From contig NC_058408.1 of the NCBI RefSeq assembly GCF_002201575.2, positions 54,606,404 to 54,670,403 of the forward strand: 64,000 nucleotides of DNA, read 5' to 3'. The stretch is from Neomonachus schauinslandi (Eukaryota > Chordata > Mammalia > Carnivora > Phocidae). Below are positions 11,346 through 23,600 of the stretch, piece by piece. The notes under the pieces were generated by a model. That model was not told where the DNA came from, searched no databases, and was given only the letters and a program-made list of their open reading frames with translations. A program made the translations under genes and the position numbers. Every line of letters starts with the position of its first letter. Within the stretch, counting starts at the first letter, position 1.

Positions 11346-11800
11346 ACTCGACTCCCTCGACCATCTCCGCGGCCTGGGCCCGCCCCCTCCGCCTGGCGCC
11401 AGGCCGCGGAGCACCGATCGGCTCGATGAGTGCGGGCGCTGCTGCGGCGGAGCGGCCGACGCCGGGTCCGCGCCCACTGTCTCCCCCTCCCCGCTTCTTC
11501 CTGCGCTTCCCACTCCTTCCCCCGCCCTCCCAGCGCTGCCCGCCCCGGAGAGCGGCCCGGAGCTCCCCCGGAGACTCAGGTACTGGCGCCGGCCGTCCCG
11601 ACGGGAGGGGCAGATGTGAGGAGGAAGGAAACGGAGACGACGCCCCTGTTCCGCCGCCTCCCAACGTCCGCCTTGGGCTGCGGGACCGGCCTGGGGGTGG
11701 AGGGGGCCGGGGAGGGACCCCAGACTGGGGAGCCTGGATGCGGGCCGGGAGTCGTGGAGGACGACCAGGACTGGGGTGTGCGGATGTGGGGGGCGGTTGA
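11340..11800 (+). promoter_or_regulatory. VAMP4: CpG-island promoter of VAMP4
   Basis: Dense CG dinucleotides and GC-box-like CGCCCCCTCCGCC near 11380, no TATA box seen, in otherwise AT-rich DNA. Position and orientation match a housekeeping-type start for VAMP4. The + strand becomes G-rich from about 11690 to 12000. Confidence 0.75.
11400..11579 (+). other. VAMP4: Probable VAMP4 exon 1 (noncoding)
   Basis: GC-rich sequence ends in CTCAG followed by a GTACTG donor at 11580. It lies 2.9 kb upstream of the 5'UTR part of exon 2, and no other GC-rich start region exists near the gene. The 5' end is a guess. A stronger-looking alternative donor, GTGAGG, is at 12049. An ATG at 11426 could start an upstream ORF. 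Confidence 0.5.
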
Positions 11801-13390
11801 GGGGGAGAAGAAAGGCAATTGAAGGGTGCTCGCGGGAGACGGAAAGAGAACAGTGGAGGGCGTGGGGCGGGTTTGGGAAGAGTGGGAGGTAGCCTGGAAT
11901 GTGAGTGGGTATCTTGGGGTAGAAAGGACCAGAGTTAGGAGCATCAGAGGTCGGGGGACGTGGCCTGGTGCGACCGATTGGGGGGGGGGCGAGTTTAAAG
12001 TCACGGGAGAAAGAACGCCAACCCTGCTGCGTTTATAATGACCGGAAGGTGAGGTGAATCATTATAGTTTGACAGTTTTTATGAATAACATCTTCAGGCT
12101 GTGCCCATCCAAGTCATGTATTTCCGTGAAACTGCACCAACCAAGACTGGTGATGGAGATGAGGAAGAAGAGTCAGAAGGGGAATGGAGGCCGGGAAAAG
12201 GGAAACCTCTGCCCAGATTCAAGCTTCTTGTGAAACGAAATACATGGGGGGGTTAGTCTTCTGTGTAAAGCAAAAAAGAAGCCAACACTATTAAACAACA
12301 GGTTAGAAGTGTATTACATGTATAGACTTTGAATAGAGAACTTAAACTGCCTCTTCAAAAAATATACACGAGACTGTAAACATATGATGATGAGATAAGC
12401 ATATGGCGATGTGACTTTTTTAAATGAATTATATATTGCTGTTCAACTCTCAGTGTTGAAATACATCATGAAAACTCTCTTATTTACGTATGTACCCACA
12501 CACAAATCCCCGAATTCATGTGTATTTTTTGCAGGAGAAATTTTAGGTAGAAATATATGCCTCATTTCTGAGTATTCTTTTTTTTACTAGTTGTTTGGCA
12601 CAAATCATCAGTTGCTCTGTGGTTCATCAAGCACAGTTAATCTTGCTTGATGCTTTGCTGATGTCTTTTCTGTTTGTCAGACACTTGCCTTCAAGAGGCT
12701 GATCCTTGGATTATAGGACCTGATGATGGGGTTTGCTCATCATTAAACTTGTAGCTTGACTGTGTATTTCATAAAGATGTAAGTGCCTGTTTTTTGCCAT
12801 AGGGTATTAAAGCAGCCCCTTTGTTGGGTTTAAAATATAAATAATAATGTGCGGGTATAATTGAAAAGCCCAGATTTTTCAGTTGCTTCCTTTGTGATCT
12901 GTTTTTTTTCCTGCATGCTATAACATTTCTGCGTGAATGAGTTATTCTGAAATCAAAGTATGAGGAATAAAATGGGCCAGATGTACGTGACAGAAATATC
13001 ATGGAATAAAGAACTCTAGAGCTGTTACTTAGGTAGCAAGTATTTGGTTTTTGTTACAAGTGGTTAAGTTTCTGGTTTGGAAGCATTTCTTATCAAAGAA
13101 AACTATCAATTTGTTTTGATAGGAGGCCCTAAAATATTACTTTTATTTGGTTTATGAAACTGGACTGTGGGCTTGTATATAATATTAGCCAGCAAACTGA
13201 TGTCTAATTATACTTAAAGATCTTAGAGTTGTTTCTTTTTGTGAAAAGGGGAAGAGGGCTGTTGGGTTGTTACAGAGAAGTGGTCTTTCTAGAACAGAAT
13301 AGGGTCTGTTAATTTAATATTAAAAGTGATCATGGATAGCCATTGATTAACTTGAGCCTGTGTTTCTGCTATTTTAATCAGTAGAGTGAC
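11580..13390 (+). other. VAMP4: VAMP4 intron 1, 5' part
   Basis: G-rich first 450 bp, then AT-rich unique sequence. No repeat recognised until the MIR near 13.4 kb. Open frames in the GC-rich start are composition artefacts. Confidence 0.6.
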
Positions 13391-13545
13391 TATTAGTTAC
13401 TTATCTTTACTAGGCCTTAGTTCTTAGCTTCTTAGAGCCTACTTTAAAGGAGTGTCATAAAGACTAAAAGAAAATGCATGTAAATCAATGAGCACAGTGC
13501 CTACCACATAGTAAAAGATTCAGTACCTTAGCTATTCTCAATTTT
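13390..13545 (+). repeat. MIR fragment in VAMP4 intron 1
   Basis: AATGAGCACAGTGCCTACCACATAGTAAAAG is a recognisable MIR 3' part. Confidence 0.65.
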
Positions 13546-13817
13546 CATCTATCTTCTAATCTAAGATACTGAAAACTCAAATTTGCATGTCAGCTTTTTC
13601 TCAAGAAAATTTGAATAAACTGCATACTCAAGCATTTTCCTGGAAAATCACAATGCATATTAGCATATAAAAAGCTATGAGACGTTCCTGTAGCAATAAA
13701 ATAAAAACAAAACCAAAAACCTGGCTCTGTTTAACCCACTACTTACTAAACTTGTCCTTTTTCTTGGAACCTAGTGCTGTGCTTTGGAATAGGATGTTAT
13801 AACTTCTAGAATATTTT

Positions 13818-13935
13818 TGCATGTATTACCTGATTTGACCATCTCAACTCCATGCAGAAGCCTAGAAATCACTATTTTATAGATGAAGAAACTGAATCAT
13901 TGTTTAATCAACTAACTAAAAATGCGAAAACTAGG
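13818..13935 (-). repeat. MIR fragment in VAMP4 intron 1
   Basis: The minus-strand core CTATTTTATAGATGAAGAAACTGAATCA is recognisable, about 270 bp from the previous MIR and inverted to it. Confidence 0.7.
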
Positions 13936-14095
13936 AGTGTTCTGCTGTCTTCTGATTCCAGGTTAAAATCTTAAAGCATTTAATGTCTCATTTTCTCCTA
14001 ATTTCCCCCTCCTAAGCAATCTGCTCTTGAATTTTATAAAAACTTCCACTAATTTCCCCCACATGTTCTCTTTTAAAAGTTACATCCATTTTCTT

Positions 14096-14298
14096 TTTTT
14101 TTCTTTTTTAAAGATTTTATTTATTTATTTGACAGAGAGAGACACAGCGAGAGAGGGAACACAAGCAGGGGGAGTGGGAGAGGGAGAAGCAGGCTTCCCG
14201 CAGAGCAGGGAGCCCGATGGAGGGCTCGATCCCAGGACTCTGGGATCATGACCTGAGCTGAAGGCAGGCGCTTAATGACGGAGCCACCCAGGCGCCCC
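14096..14298 (-). mobile_element. CAN SINE 210 bp upstream of VAMP4 exon 2
   Basis: Perfect 18-bp TSD AAGTTACATCCATTTTCT at 14078-14095 and 14299-14316. Confidence 0.97.
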
Positions 14299-14508
14299 AA
14301 GTTACATCCATTTTCTCATAGTTTTAACTATTTTTTATGTATTGAGGCCTGGCATGGAGGACAGGATCACCCGGAATGAAGCAAGAGGGAAGGCAGTAAA
14401 GTCCGAGAAATGAAGGAAGCTCCTTCATACAAGGCCTTGAACACTATTGAAGTAATTTAGCTTCTACCCCAAAGTCTCAAATCCGATGAAATTTATTTTC
14501 TCTTCAAG

Positions 14509-14628
14509 GTGGTGCATACTTACTCTGCTGGGAAAGAGAAGAGTACTTCTTGAGTAAAAAGTATGCCTCCCAAGTTCAAGCGCCACCTAAATGATGATGA
14601 TGTCACTGGTTCTGTGAAAAGTGAAAGG
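14509..14628 (+). CDS. VAMP4: VAMP4 exon 2: end of 5'UTR and codons 1-22
   Basis: The acceptor tract ends in CTTCAAG at 14508 and the donor GTGAGT starts at 14629. Untranslated bases are 14509-14562; coding begins at the ATG at 14563. It encodes the basic then acidic N-terminus (MPPKFKRHLNDDD...). Phase 0 at its 3' end. Confidence 0.94.
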
Positions 14629-17600
14629 GTGAGTTTAGAATCTTAATTTTTCAAACAGAGTCAAAATATGTGTTCATTCCTTTTGTAAATAATTTGTTTT
14701 AGAAAAATCTGAAGTTTATGGCTATATTCTAATTCTGTTTTTTCTTCATAGTAAATATTTTAAAGTATATATTACTCAGATGGGTGACTCAGTTGAATTC
14801 TACTTCCACTATTGATCAAATTATACTCACAGTTTATTCTGGAACCAAATATGGTTGGAATTCAGAGTTTTTCAGATTTTAAAAAGGTAGTTAAGTGCAT
14901 ATTATATAATAGGCTTTTTGGCCTCTGGAGCAGCACCTCTAAGTATATTAGTATTTCTCAGAAATGTCTGATTATGAGGGGCCTGGGTGGCTCAGTCGGT
15001 TGAGCGTCCGACTTTTGATTTCGGCTGAGGTCATGATCTCAGGGTTGTGAGATAGAGCCCCAAGTTGGGCTCTGCTGCTGGGTGTGGAACCTGCTTAAGA
15101 GTCTCTCTTTCCCTCTCCCTCGCTAAAATAAAAAGAAAAGAAATATCTGATTACTCTAAGTATATAAGTAAAGTGTATAAATAAATTAGCTAACATCAAT
15201 TCAGGTCAGGTTTTCCTCCAAATAAGTTTTGGCTCCAAACTTAACAAAACTTCTTGGTTTTCAGAATTTCTTAGATTTTTGGAATTGCAGATAAAGGATG
15301 TTAGTTCTATAATTGTCTCGGAGTCCAGAGTAGTTTTTATATAACATTCAATTTCTAATTTATCCCAGAACATTCTTTTTTTTTTTTTTTAAGATTTTAT
15401 TTATTTATTTTAGAGAGAGAGAGCACAAGTTGGGGGAGAGGCCGATGGAGAAGCAGGATCCACACTGAACAGGGAGCCCGAAGTGGGGCTTGATCCCAGG
15501 ACCCTGGGATCATGACCTGAGCTGAAGGCAGACACTTAACTGACTGAGACACCCAGCTGTCCCTATTCCAGAACATTCTATGCAGATATGTATAAATCTA
15601 GAAGTTATGCAGAATTTTGGAAGACAACATTTGATAGGAATGTTGTAAATAGATTACTTTTAGAGTAAGTACTCAAGAAATATTTATTGAGGAAAGGAAT
15701 TAGTGTTTTTCTTTTTTATCCAGCAACCTGAAACCCTCTCTCACTTCCTATCTCATTATTATTCCTTTATTTACTGATGCATTTATTCACCACCTACTAT
15801 TGTGCTAAAAACAATCTCTGCCTGTATAGATCTTATAATCTACTTGACTTCATTTTACACATTCCTTTTTTGTACAGGTTCTGAACTCATATTATTCATT
15901 CTTTCCAACAGCTTATGATTTAAAAGTATCTTTTAGTACAATACAGGAAACATTTGTCTTTTCCTTATTCTAACTCTCTCTAGTTTGTTTTTTACTTGAA
16001 GGGGGTAGAATCCACCAATAGACTAATTGCTAGGAAGCTTTTTAAAATAAGCTTTATGTATATACTTAAAATTATAAAATATAGTCTTAATCAGTTCCGC
16101 TGCTGAGAGTGTAACTGTGGCTCTTTCTCTTTACATTGTTGGTTGATTACTACCACAATTTATTGTAAAAATAGGATATTGAACCAAAATTGAACAAAAT
16201 TGGCTGCTTAGAGACCTCCTTTTGAATGTTTATCAGATGGTGAAATTTGATAACTGATTGATTCTAATATCTATAAATTACTTTTAAAATTTTTTTTAAG
16301 TTTTATTCTACTTTCCTATTCCATTTTTCTTAGTAACAGCTTTATTGAGATATTCACATGCCATACAATTCACTCTTTTAAAGTGTACAGTTCAAATGGT
16401 TTTTAGTTTATTCACAGAATTGTGCAACTATTACCACAGTCAGTTTTAGGACATTATCATCATTCCAAAAAGAAACCCTGTACCTTTTAGCATTCATCCC
16501 CCATTCTTCTCATCCCCTCAACCCTAGACAACCACCAATCTATAGATTTGTCTACTCTGGACATTTTATATAAATGGAATCATACAATATGTTGTCTCTG
16601 TAATTGGCTTTTTGGATTTAGATCCTAATGTTTTTGAAGTTCATGCATGTTGTGACATGTATCAGTACTTCATTCCTTTTTATTGCTGAATAATATCCCA
16701 GTATATGGATATATCACATTTACCCATTCATCACTTGATGGACATTTGGGGTTTTTTGGAATATTGATGACTTTTTGCATACCACTTCTGGCTGTTGGCT
16801 TTTTGGCTATTTGACTATTAAGAATAGTAGTGTTGTTGGGGCTCCTGGGTGGTGGAGTCAGTTAAGTGACTAACTCTTGGTTATGGCTCAGGACATGATT
16901 TCAGGGTCATGAGATAAAGCCCTCCTTTTGAGCTCCACACTCACCATGCATGGAGTCCGCTTAAGACTCTTTCCCCCTCTCACTCTGCCCCTCCCCCCTC
17001 CCCACGTTTATGCACACACACTCTCTCTCTCTCTCTAAAATAAATAAAATCCTTAAAAAAAAAAAAAAAATTAGCCATGCTGGGGTGCCTGGGTGGCTCA
17101 GTCAATTGAACATCCGACTCTTGATTTCAGCTCAGGTCATGATATCAGGGTCGTGAGATCGAGCCCCACATTGGGCTCCACTCTGAGCATGGAGCCTGCC
17201 TGAGATTCTCTCTCTTCCTCTCCCTCTACCTGCCCCCCCCCCCCGCACTCACACTCTCTCTTTCAAATCTTTAAAAAAAAAAAAGAAGAATAGCAGTGCT
17301 ATGAATATTCACATACAGATTTTTACGTGAACATGTTTTCATTTCTCTTGTGTGAATACTTAGGACTGGAATTGCCAGCTTAGTTATTATGTTCAACCTT
17401 TGAAAGAATTGCCAAATTGTTTTCCAAAGTGGTTGCACAATTTTTACATTCCCACCAGCAGGGTATGTGGATTCCACTTTCTCCACATTTCTCCTGCCAG
17501 CCAGTTTCTCCTCATCACCAATTTCTCCTCATTAATTTGGTTGTTTAATGCTTTTGTCCTAAAATTCATCTTTGTATTAATATTGCTAACCCTAACATTC

Positions 17601-20600
17601 TTTTCATTAGAATTTGCTGATGTGTTTTTTTCCACCTCTTTTTTTCATCCTTTGTTTGACATTCGTTTTAGGTGAATTTTTTGTAAACAGATTTGGCTGG
17701 AATTGTTGGACTCTAATCATGTGTAATTTTTACTTTTAATAGGAGCATTCAAATCATTCACATTTGTTATGATAACTAATATATTTGGGCTTCTGTCTTA
17801 GCCAGTCCCTCTGCTGGCCGTGAATGCCCTTCCCCCTGATCTTTGGTTGGCCCTTTGTTATCATTTGGATCGCAGCTTAAATTTCACTTCTTGAGAGTGA
17901 TTTTCCGTGACAACCTAATCTCATTTAGTCACCCTGTCACTTCCTATCCTGTCAGTGTTTCAGTTCTCGGCATAGCATTTGTCACCATCAGATATTTTTC
18001 TATGAGAGTTCAGACCTTGTCTGTCTTGTTCAAAGCTGGTGCTTGCCTAGAACGGTGCCTAGCACATAGAAGATGTGCAAACATGTTTATTAAATGAATA
18101 TTAAATATATCCTGTTTTCATTTTCTCACTCTCTGTGATAATGTTATATATTATACATAGATATAGTTTATTAGATTTCATATGTTTTCCCTCTTGCCCT
18201 GACTGCTTTGGCAGATTGATTGTTTTTCCTCATCTTCTCCCCAACCCCAGTATCACTAGTTAAAAAATGTCCTTCCTTTCTCCCTCTCCCCTTTTTTTAT
18301 TAACCTCATATTTTAACAGTTATGTTTAGGGATGCCTGGGTGGCTCAGTCAGTTAAGCCTCTGCCTTCAGCTCAAGTCAGATTCCAGGGTCCTGGATCCA
18401 GCCACATATTGGGCTCCCTGCTCATCGGGGAGCCTTCTTCTCCCTCTGCCCCTCTGCCGGCTCATTCTCACTCTCTCTCTAAAATAAATAAAATCTTAAA
18501 AAACCAACAAAAAAAAACAAAAAAAAGTTATGTTTAAATCTTTAAATCTGCATTCTCTGTCAACATACCCAAAACAATGCCCCCTCTGTTGTTTTACTTT
18601 CTCATTCTAGCCAGCTTCCCGCCTCCGCCACTCCTGTCCCCGGTGAGGTGCGCCTCTCACTCTTCTGCACTTCACCCTTCCACTCCTGCTTCTAGGTTGT
18701 ATTAGAACGATTTGGGGCCCTTTTAAAGTTTTTCCTTATACCTTTAAAAAAACAAAAACAAAAACCCTAACACTGGATATTTTTTTATTTTTTTGGTTTT
18801 TTTAAAGATTTTATTTATTTATTTCACAGAGAGAGACAGCGAGAGAGGGAACACAGCAGGGGGAGTGGGAGAGGGAGAAGCAGGCTTCCCACTGAGCAGG
18901 GAGCCCGATGTGGGGCTCGATCACAGGATCCTGGGTTCCTGACCTGCGCTGAAGGCAGGCGCTTAACGACTGAGCCACCCAGGTGCCCCAACACTGGATA
19001 TTTATTGTTGCTTTTATACAAAATATAAATGAATAACAACATTAAATAAAAGTAAATGTGTAACATTAAAGGGAATGATAACCAACACTTTCCGGGTAGT
19101 GATTGCCTCTTGGGTAGAAGAGGAGGTGAAGATTAGGGAAAGGTCCATCGGAGTCTTCAACGTTAGTATTACGTTTAATTTCTTAAGCCAGACGTTGGCC
19201 TTGTACCTTTTCTTTTTCAATAGCTATAAGATATAGTTCACAATCACATTATCATTTATTATTATTGACCACACATTTTATTAGAGTCAATGATTGTATC
19301 AATCTCTGTCTTAGAATGTTTCTTCTGATAATAATTGGGTTTTTTTGGCTGGTGAAATTCCTTGAGTAATTTTCTCAGAAAAGGCACATAGGTGGTGTAT
19401 TTATTTCCTATTGCTGTTGTAACAAATTACCGCAAACTCAAAACAACATAGATTTACCATCTTCTAGTTCTGGTGACCAGAAGTCCAAAGTGGGTCTTCC
19501 TGGGCTAAAATCAAGGCTCTGGCAGGATGTGTTCCTTCTGGAGGCTCTAGGGGAGAATCTAGTTTCCTTGCCTTTCCCGGCTTCTAGAGGCTGCCTGTGG
19601 TCTTTGGCTCCCGCTCCTTCCATTGTCTTTAAAGCCAGCAGTGTAAGATCTTCTAGCTCTTCCCTTCCCTACTCTTTCCCTCCTTGCCTTCTCTCTCTCC
19701 TTTCTCTCTCTTTCCCGCGCTCTCACTCTGGCACTTCTGCCTTCCTCTTTTGAGAACTCTTCTGATGATGTTGGATCCACATGAATAATCCCTATTGATC
19801 TTACCATCTCACAATTTTTAACTTAAACACATCTGCAGAGTCCCTTTAAGCATGCAAGGAGACATTTTCACAGGTTTCAAGAATTAGGATGGGGATATTT
19901 TGGGGAGTTATTATTATGCCTACAAGTTATATACTAAGTTCTTGTATGCTGAAAAGGTCTGGTTGTTGCAAGAGGGTGTGATCATCTTCATATTAAGGAA
20001 AATAGTTCCATCTTATAAAATAGAAGTATAAAGTTGTTTTTGTTTGGAAGTTCTAATATGTGTAGAGGGTTATTTATGAACTGTGGAGGTGGTAGGTGGA
20101 CTGTGCCAATCACTAAACCCTTGTGTCCCAGCTCCGAACCTGTCTTCTGTGCTCCTCTCTGATGCTGGAGTTGGCTCTGCAACTACATTTCTCCTTTGCT
20201 ACCTGGCTCCCTATTAGGTTCTGCCTGTAGAGAGAGATTGGAAAGCAAGAGGAAGGAGAAGGGACTTAACTTCTTCCTGATTGCCTACAGTTCCTTATTC
20301 CCACCCTGGCTTCAGCGACCTTTCTACCTTGTAGTCAGTCATAGCATCCTGCTATTATAAGCATTTTCTTTGGAGGGTTGGCATATGTGGCTCTTTTAGC
20401 TTACGTGAAGTACAGGTAATCACTCTTCCCTCTGTCTGGAACCTTGGAGTAAAGAAATTTCACCAGGATAGAACTTCCTTCATTACTCCTCCCTGACAGT
20501 TTGTAAGCCTTCTGAATCTGAAAACTCAAGTCTTTTTTTTTTTTTTGACAGAGAAATCTTTTGGAAGATGATTCAGACGAAGAAGAAGACTTTTTTCTGT

Positions 20601-23600
20601 AAGTTTTTTTTGTTTAATAGCTTTATTGGTGTTGTAGATGTAATTAACATCTAATAAAATGCATATAAAGCATATGAGTTTTGATACATGTACTATACAC
20701 CTGTGAAATCATCACCAAAATCAAGTAATGAGCATAACCATCACTTCAAAAGTTTCCTCATACCCCTTGGGAATCTGTCACTCCCCCAATCCCCAGGCAA
20801 CCACTGATCTGCTTTCTATCACTATAGTTTGATTTTTCTAGAATTTTTTAAATAAATGGTATCATACAGTATGCCTTTTTTTTTCTGGCTTCATTCACTT
20901 TGCATAATAATTTTGAGATTCACCTACACTATCACATGTACCAGTAGTTCCTTTTTATTTCTGAGAAGTATTCCATTATATGAATGTACTACAGTTCATT
21001 CATCCATTCACTTATTGATAGATATTTGGGGTGTTTATAGTTTTTGCTATCATGAATAAAGCTACTATAAGCATTTATGTACAAATTTTTGTGTAGACTT
21101 AATGCTTTCAGTTCTCTTGGGAAAATACTTAGGAGTTAGTTGAGTGGCTAGTATATTTTTACGGCTGTTTTCCAAAGTGGTGTACCATTTTATCTTCCCA
21201 CCAGCATTGTATAAGAGTTCTAGTTGCTCTAAATCCTCATCAATACTATATATGGTCAGTGTTTTAATATTAGCCATTCTTACAGATATGTTGTGGTATC
21301 TCACTATAGTTTTAATTTGCATTTCCCTAATGACAAATCACGTTAGACATCATTTTTTGTGTGTATTTGCCGTCCTCGTAGCTTCTGATAAAGTACATGT
21401 TAAAATCTTTTGCCCAATTCTAAATGTGTCTTCTTATTCAGTTGTTTATGTATTCAAGATACAAGTTCTTTGTCAGGTATGTTTTACAGATATTTATTTT
21501 CAGTCTGTATCTTAATCTTTTCATTTTCATAACAGTATCTTTTGAAGATCAAACTGTTGATTTCGATGAAATCAATTTATTACAAATTTTCTTTGTTTTT
21601 GCTTATTTAAGAAATATATGCCAACCCCAAGTTCAATAAGATCTTCTCCTATATTTTCTTCTAGGAGTTTTATAGTTTTGGCTTTTACATTTAGGTCTAT
21701 AATCTACTTCAAGTAAATTTTTATATATGGTTGAGGTAAGGGTAAAGAATGGATTTTTTTTTTCTTTTTGGCATATGGCTATCTAGTTGTTCCCCCACCA
21801 TCTAATGAAAAGATTATCCTTTTCCCATTGAATTGCCATGATACTTTGTCAGTTAATTGATCTGATCAATGCTTCACAGTTATGATTAGAAAGGGCTGTG
21901 TTCGTACAGGCCTAGATTTGTATTTGCAAAGTCAGGAAGGCAGGCGTATATATATATATATATATATATATTTTAAAAGATTTTATTTATTTATTTGAGA
22001 CAGAGAGAATGAGAGAGAGAGAGCACATGAGAGGGGGGAGGGTCAGAGGCAGAAGCAGGCTCCCCGCCGAGCAGGGAGCCCGATCCAGGGACTCCAGGAT
22101 CATGACCCGACCCGAAGGCAGTCGCTTAACCAACTGAGCCACCCAGGCGCCCAGGCAGGCGTAGATTATTGCAGGAGTTTCCTCTGGAGATTCATGTAGA
22201 GGGGTGTGCCTGAGGAGAAACATTTGCCTCCCTCTTTGTTATAATGTTGCAGAGTTTTTGTAGAGGCTTTTGCTCCCCCAAATAAAAACATGTTATTAAA
22301 AGTAATTGACAGCTGTGAAGAAGTGAACAAAAAAGAGCCTGCCAGATAGGAAGCAGATCCATTAACAGAAAATAGTATCACTTTGGCCAAGGTCAGATGA
22401 AGTGGAAAGATAATTTCCTACATGTGACAAGATTTCCGAAGAGTCACAAAGCTCATTGCCACGGTGCCAATTATGGTGAAAAGCCTTAGAACTGGAGCAA
22501 TAGCTGTCTGTCAGAAAGGAACTTAGGGTTGAACAGGAGGCCAGAAGCTTAAATAAGTGATTCCCTCATTGAAAGCTGGATACCCTTGTGAGAAACACTC
22601 AGTCTTCAGACCAGCAGTGTACCACTGGAAGTCCGCTCGCAAATAATGTACATCTTTCTGAAGGCCTGACAGCCAGCGCACACTTGCTCAAAATGCAGCT
22701 TCCACACACTGCGGTTCTGTCTGGGTGTTGAAAGGGAGACAAAACAAATACATTTTTTAAAAAATTAATCAACACCCAAGTTTATAGCAGCATTATTCAC
22801 AATTATCAAAAGATGGAGCAACCTAAATGTCCATCAGCAGGTGAATGGATAAACAAAGGGTATATGGATACAATTGAATATTACTTGGCCTTTATTACTC
22901 AGTCTCAAAAAAGAAGGAAATTCTCACACGTTACAATGTGGATGAACCTCAAAGACGTTATGCTAGATGGAAGAAGCTGATCACAAAAGGATACATTTTA
23001 CATGATTCCACTTATATGAAGTACCTAGAGTAGATGAATTCATGGAGACACAAAAGTAGAATGGAGGTTGCCAGAGGCTAGGATGAGGAGGAATGGGGGA
23101 GTTAGTGTTTAATTGGTACAGATCCTATTTTTTTCTTTTCTAATTTTTAAAAATTTTTTGTTTTTTATTTTTTAAAGATTTTTATTTATTTGACAGAGAG
23201 AGACACAGCGAGAGAGGGAACACAAGCAGGGGGAGTGGGAGACGGAGAAGCAGGCTTCCCGCGGAGCAGGGAGCCCGATGCGGGGCTTGATCCCAGGACC
23301 TTGGGATCATGACCTGAGCCGAAGGCAGACACTTAACTACTGAGCCACCCAGGTGCCCCTAGTTTTTTTTTTTTTTAAAGTAAGCTCTACACCCAATATG
23401 GGGCTCAAACTCACCACCCTGATGAGATCAGTGAGCCAGATCAGTGACCCTACTGACTGAGCCAGGCACCCAATCCTACTTTTTAAAATTTTTGTGGTTT
23501 ATGCCTTATTCTCTATCTCAGAGGAATGATAATTACTCAAAACATCCAAAAGTTTTTATTTCCAGAATATTAAAATGGTTGAAATGATATAACACTTAAC

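Larger units (their letters stand above)
16330..17765 (-). mobile_element. L1M 3' end, interrupted by two SINEs
   Basis: Antisense L1 3'UTR begins AACAGCTTTATTGAGATATTC and continues through GTGTACAGTTCAAATGG and the TTCCCACCAGCAGGGTATG block. The SINEs at 16838-17283 interrupt it. Confidence 0.85.

Noticed and set aside
11576..12004. Minus-strand 142-codon frame and several plus-strand frames in the CpG island
   Set aside because: Overlapping frames on both strands are expected in GC-rich promoter DNA; Pro/Ser/Arg-rich products with no protein features.
19559..19807. Minus-strand Arg/Glu-rich 82-codon frame
   Set aside because: Product of a C/T-rich tract within an MLT1-like LTR; no gene support.
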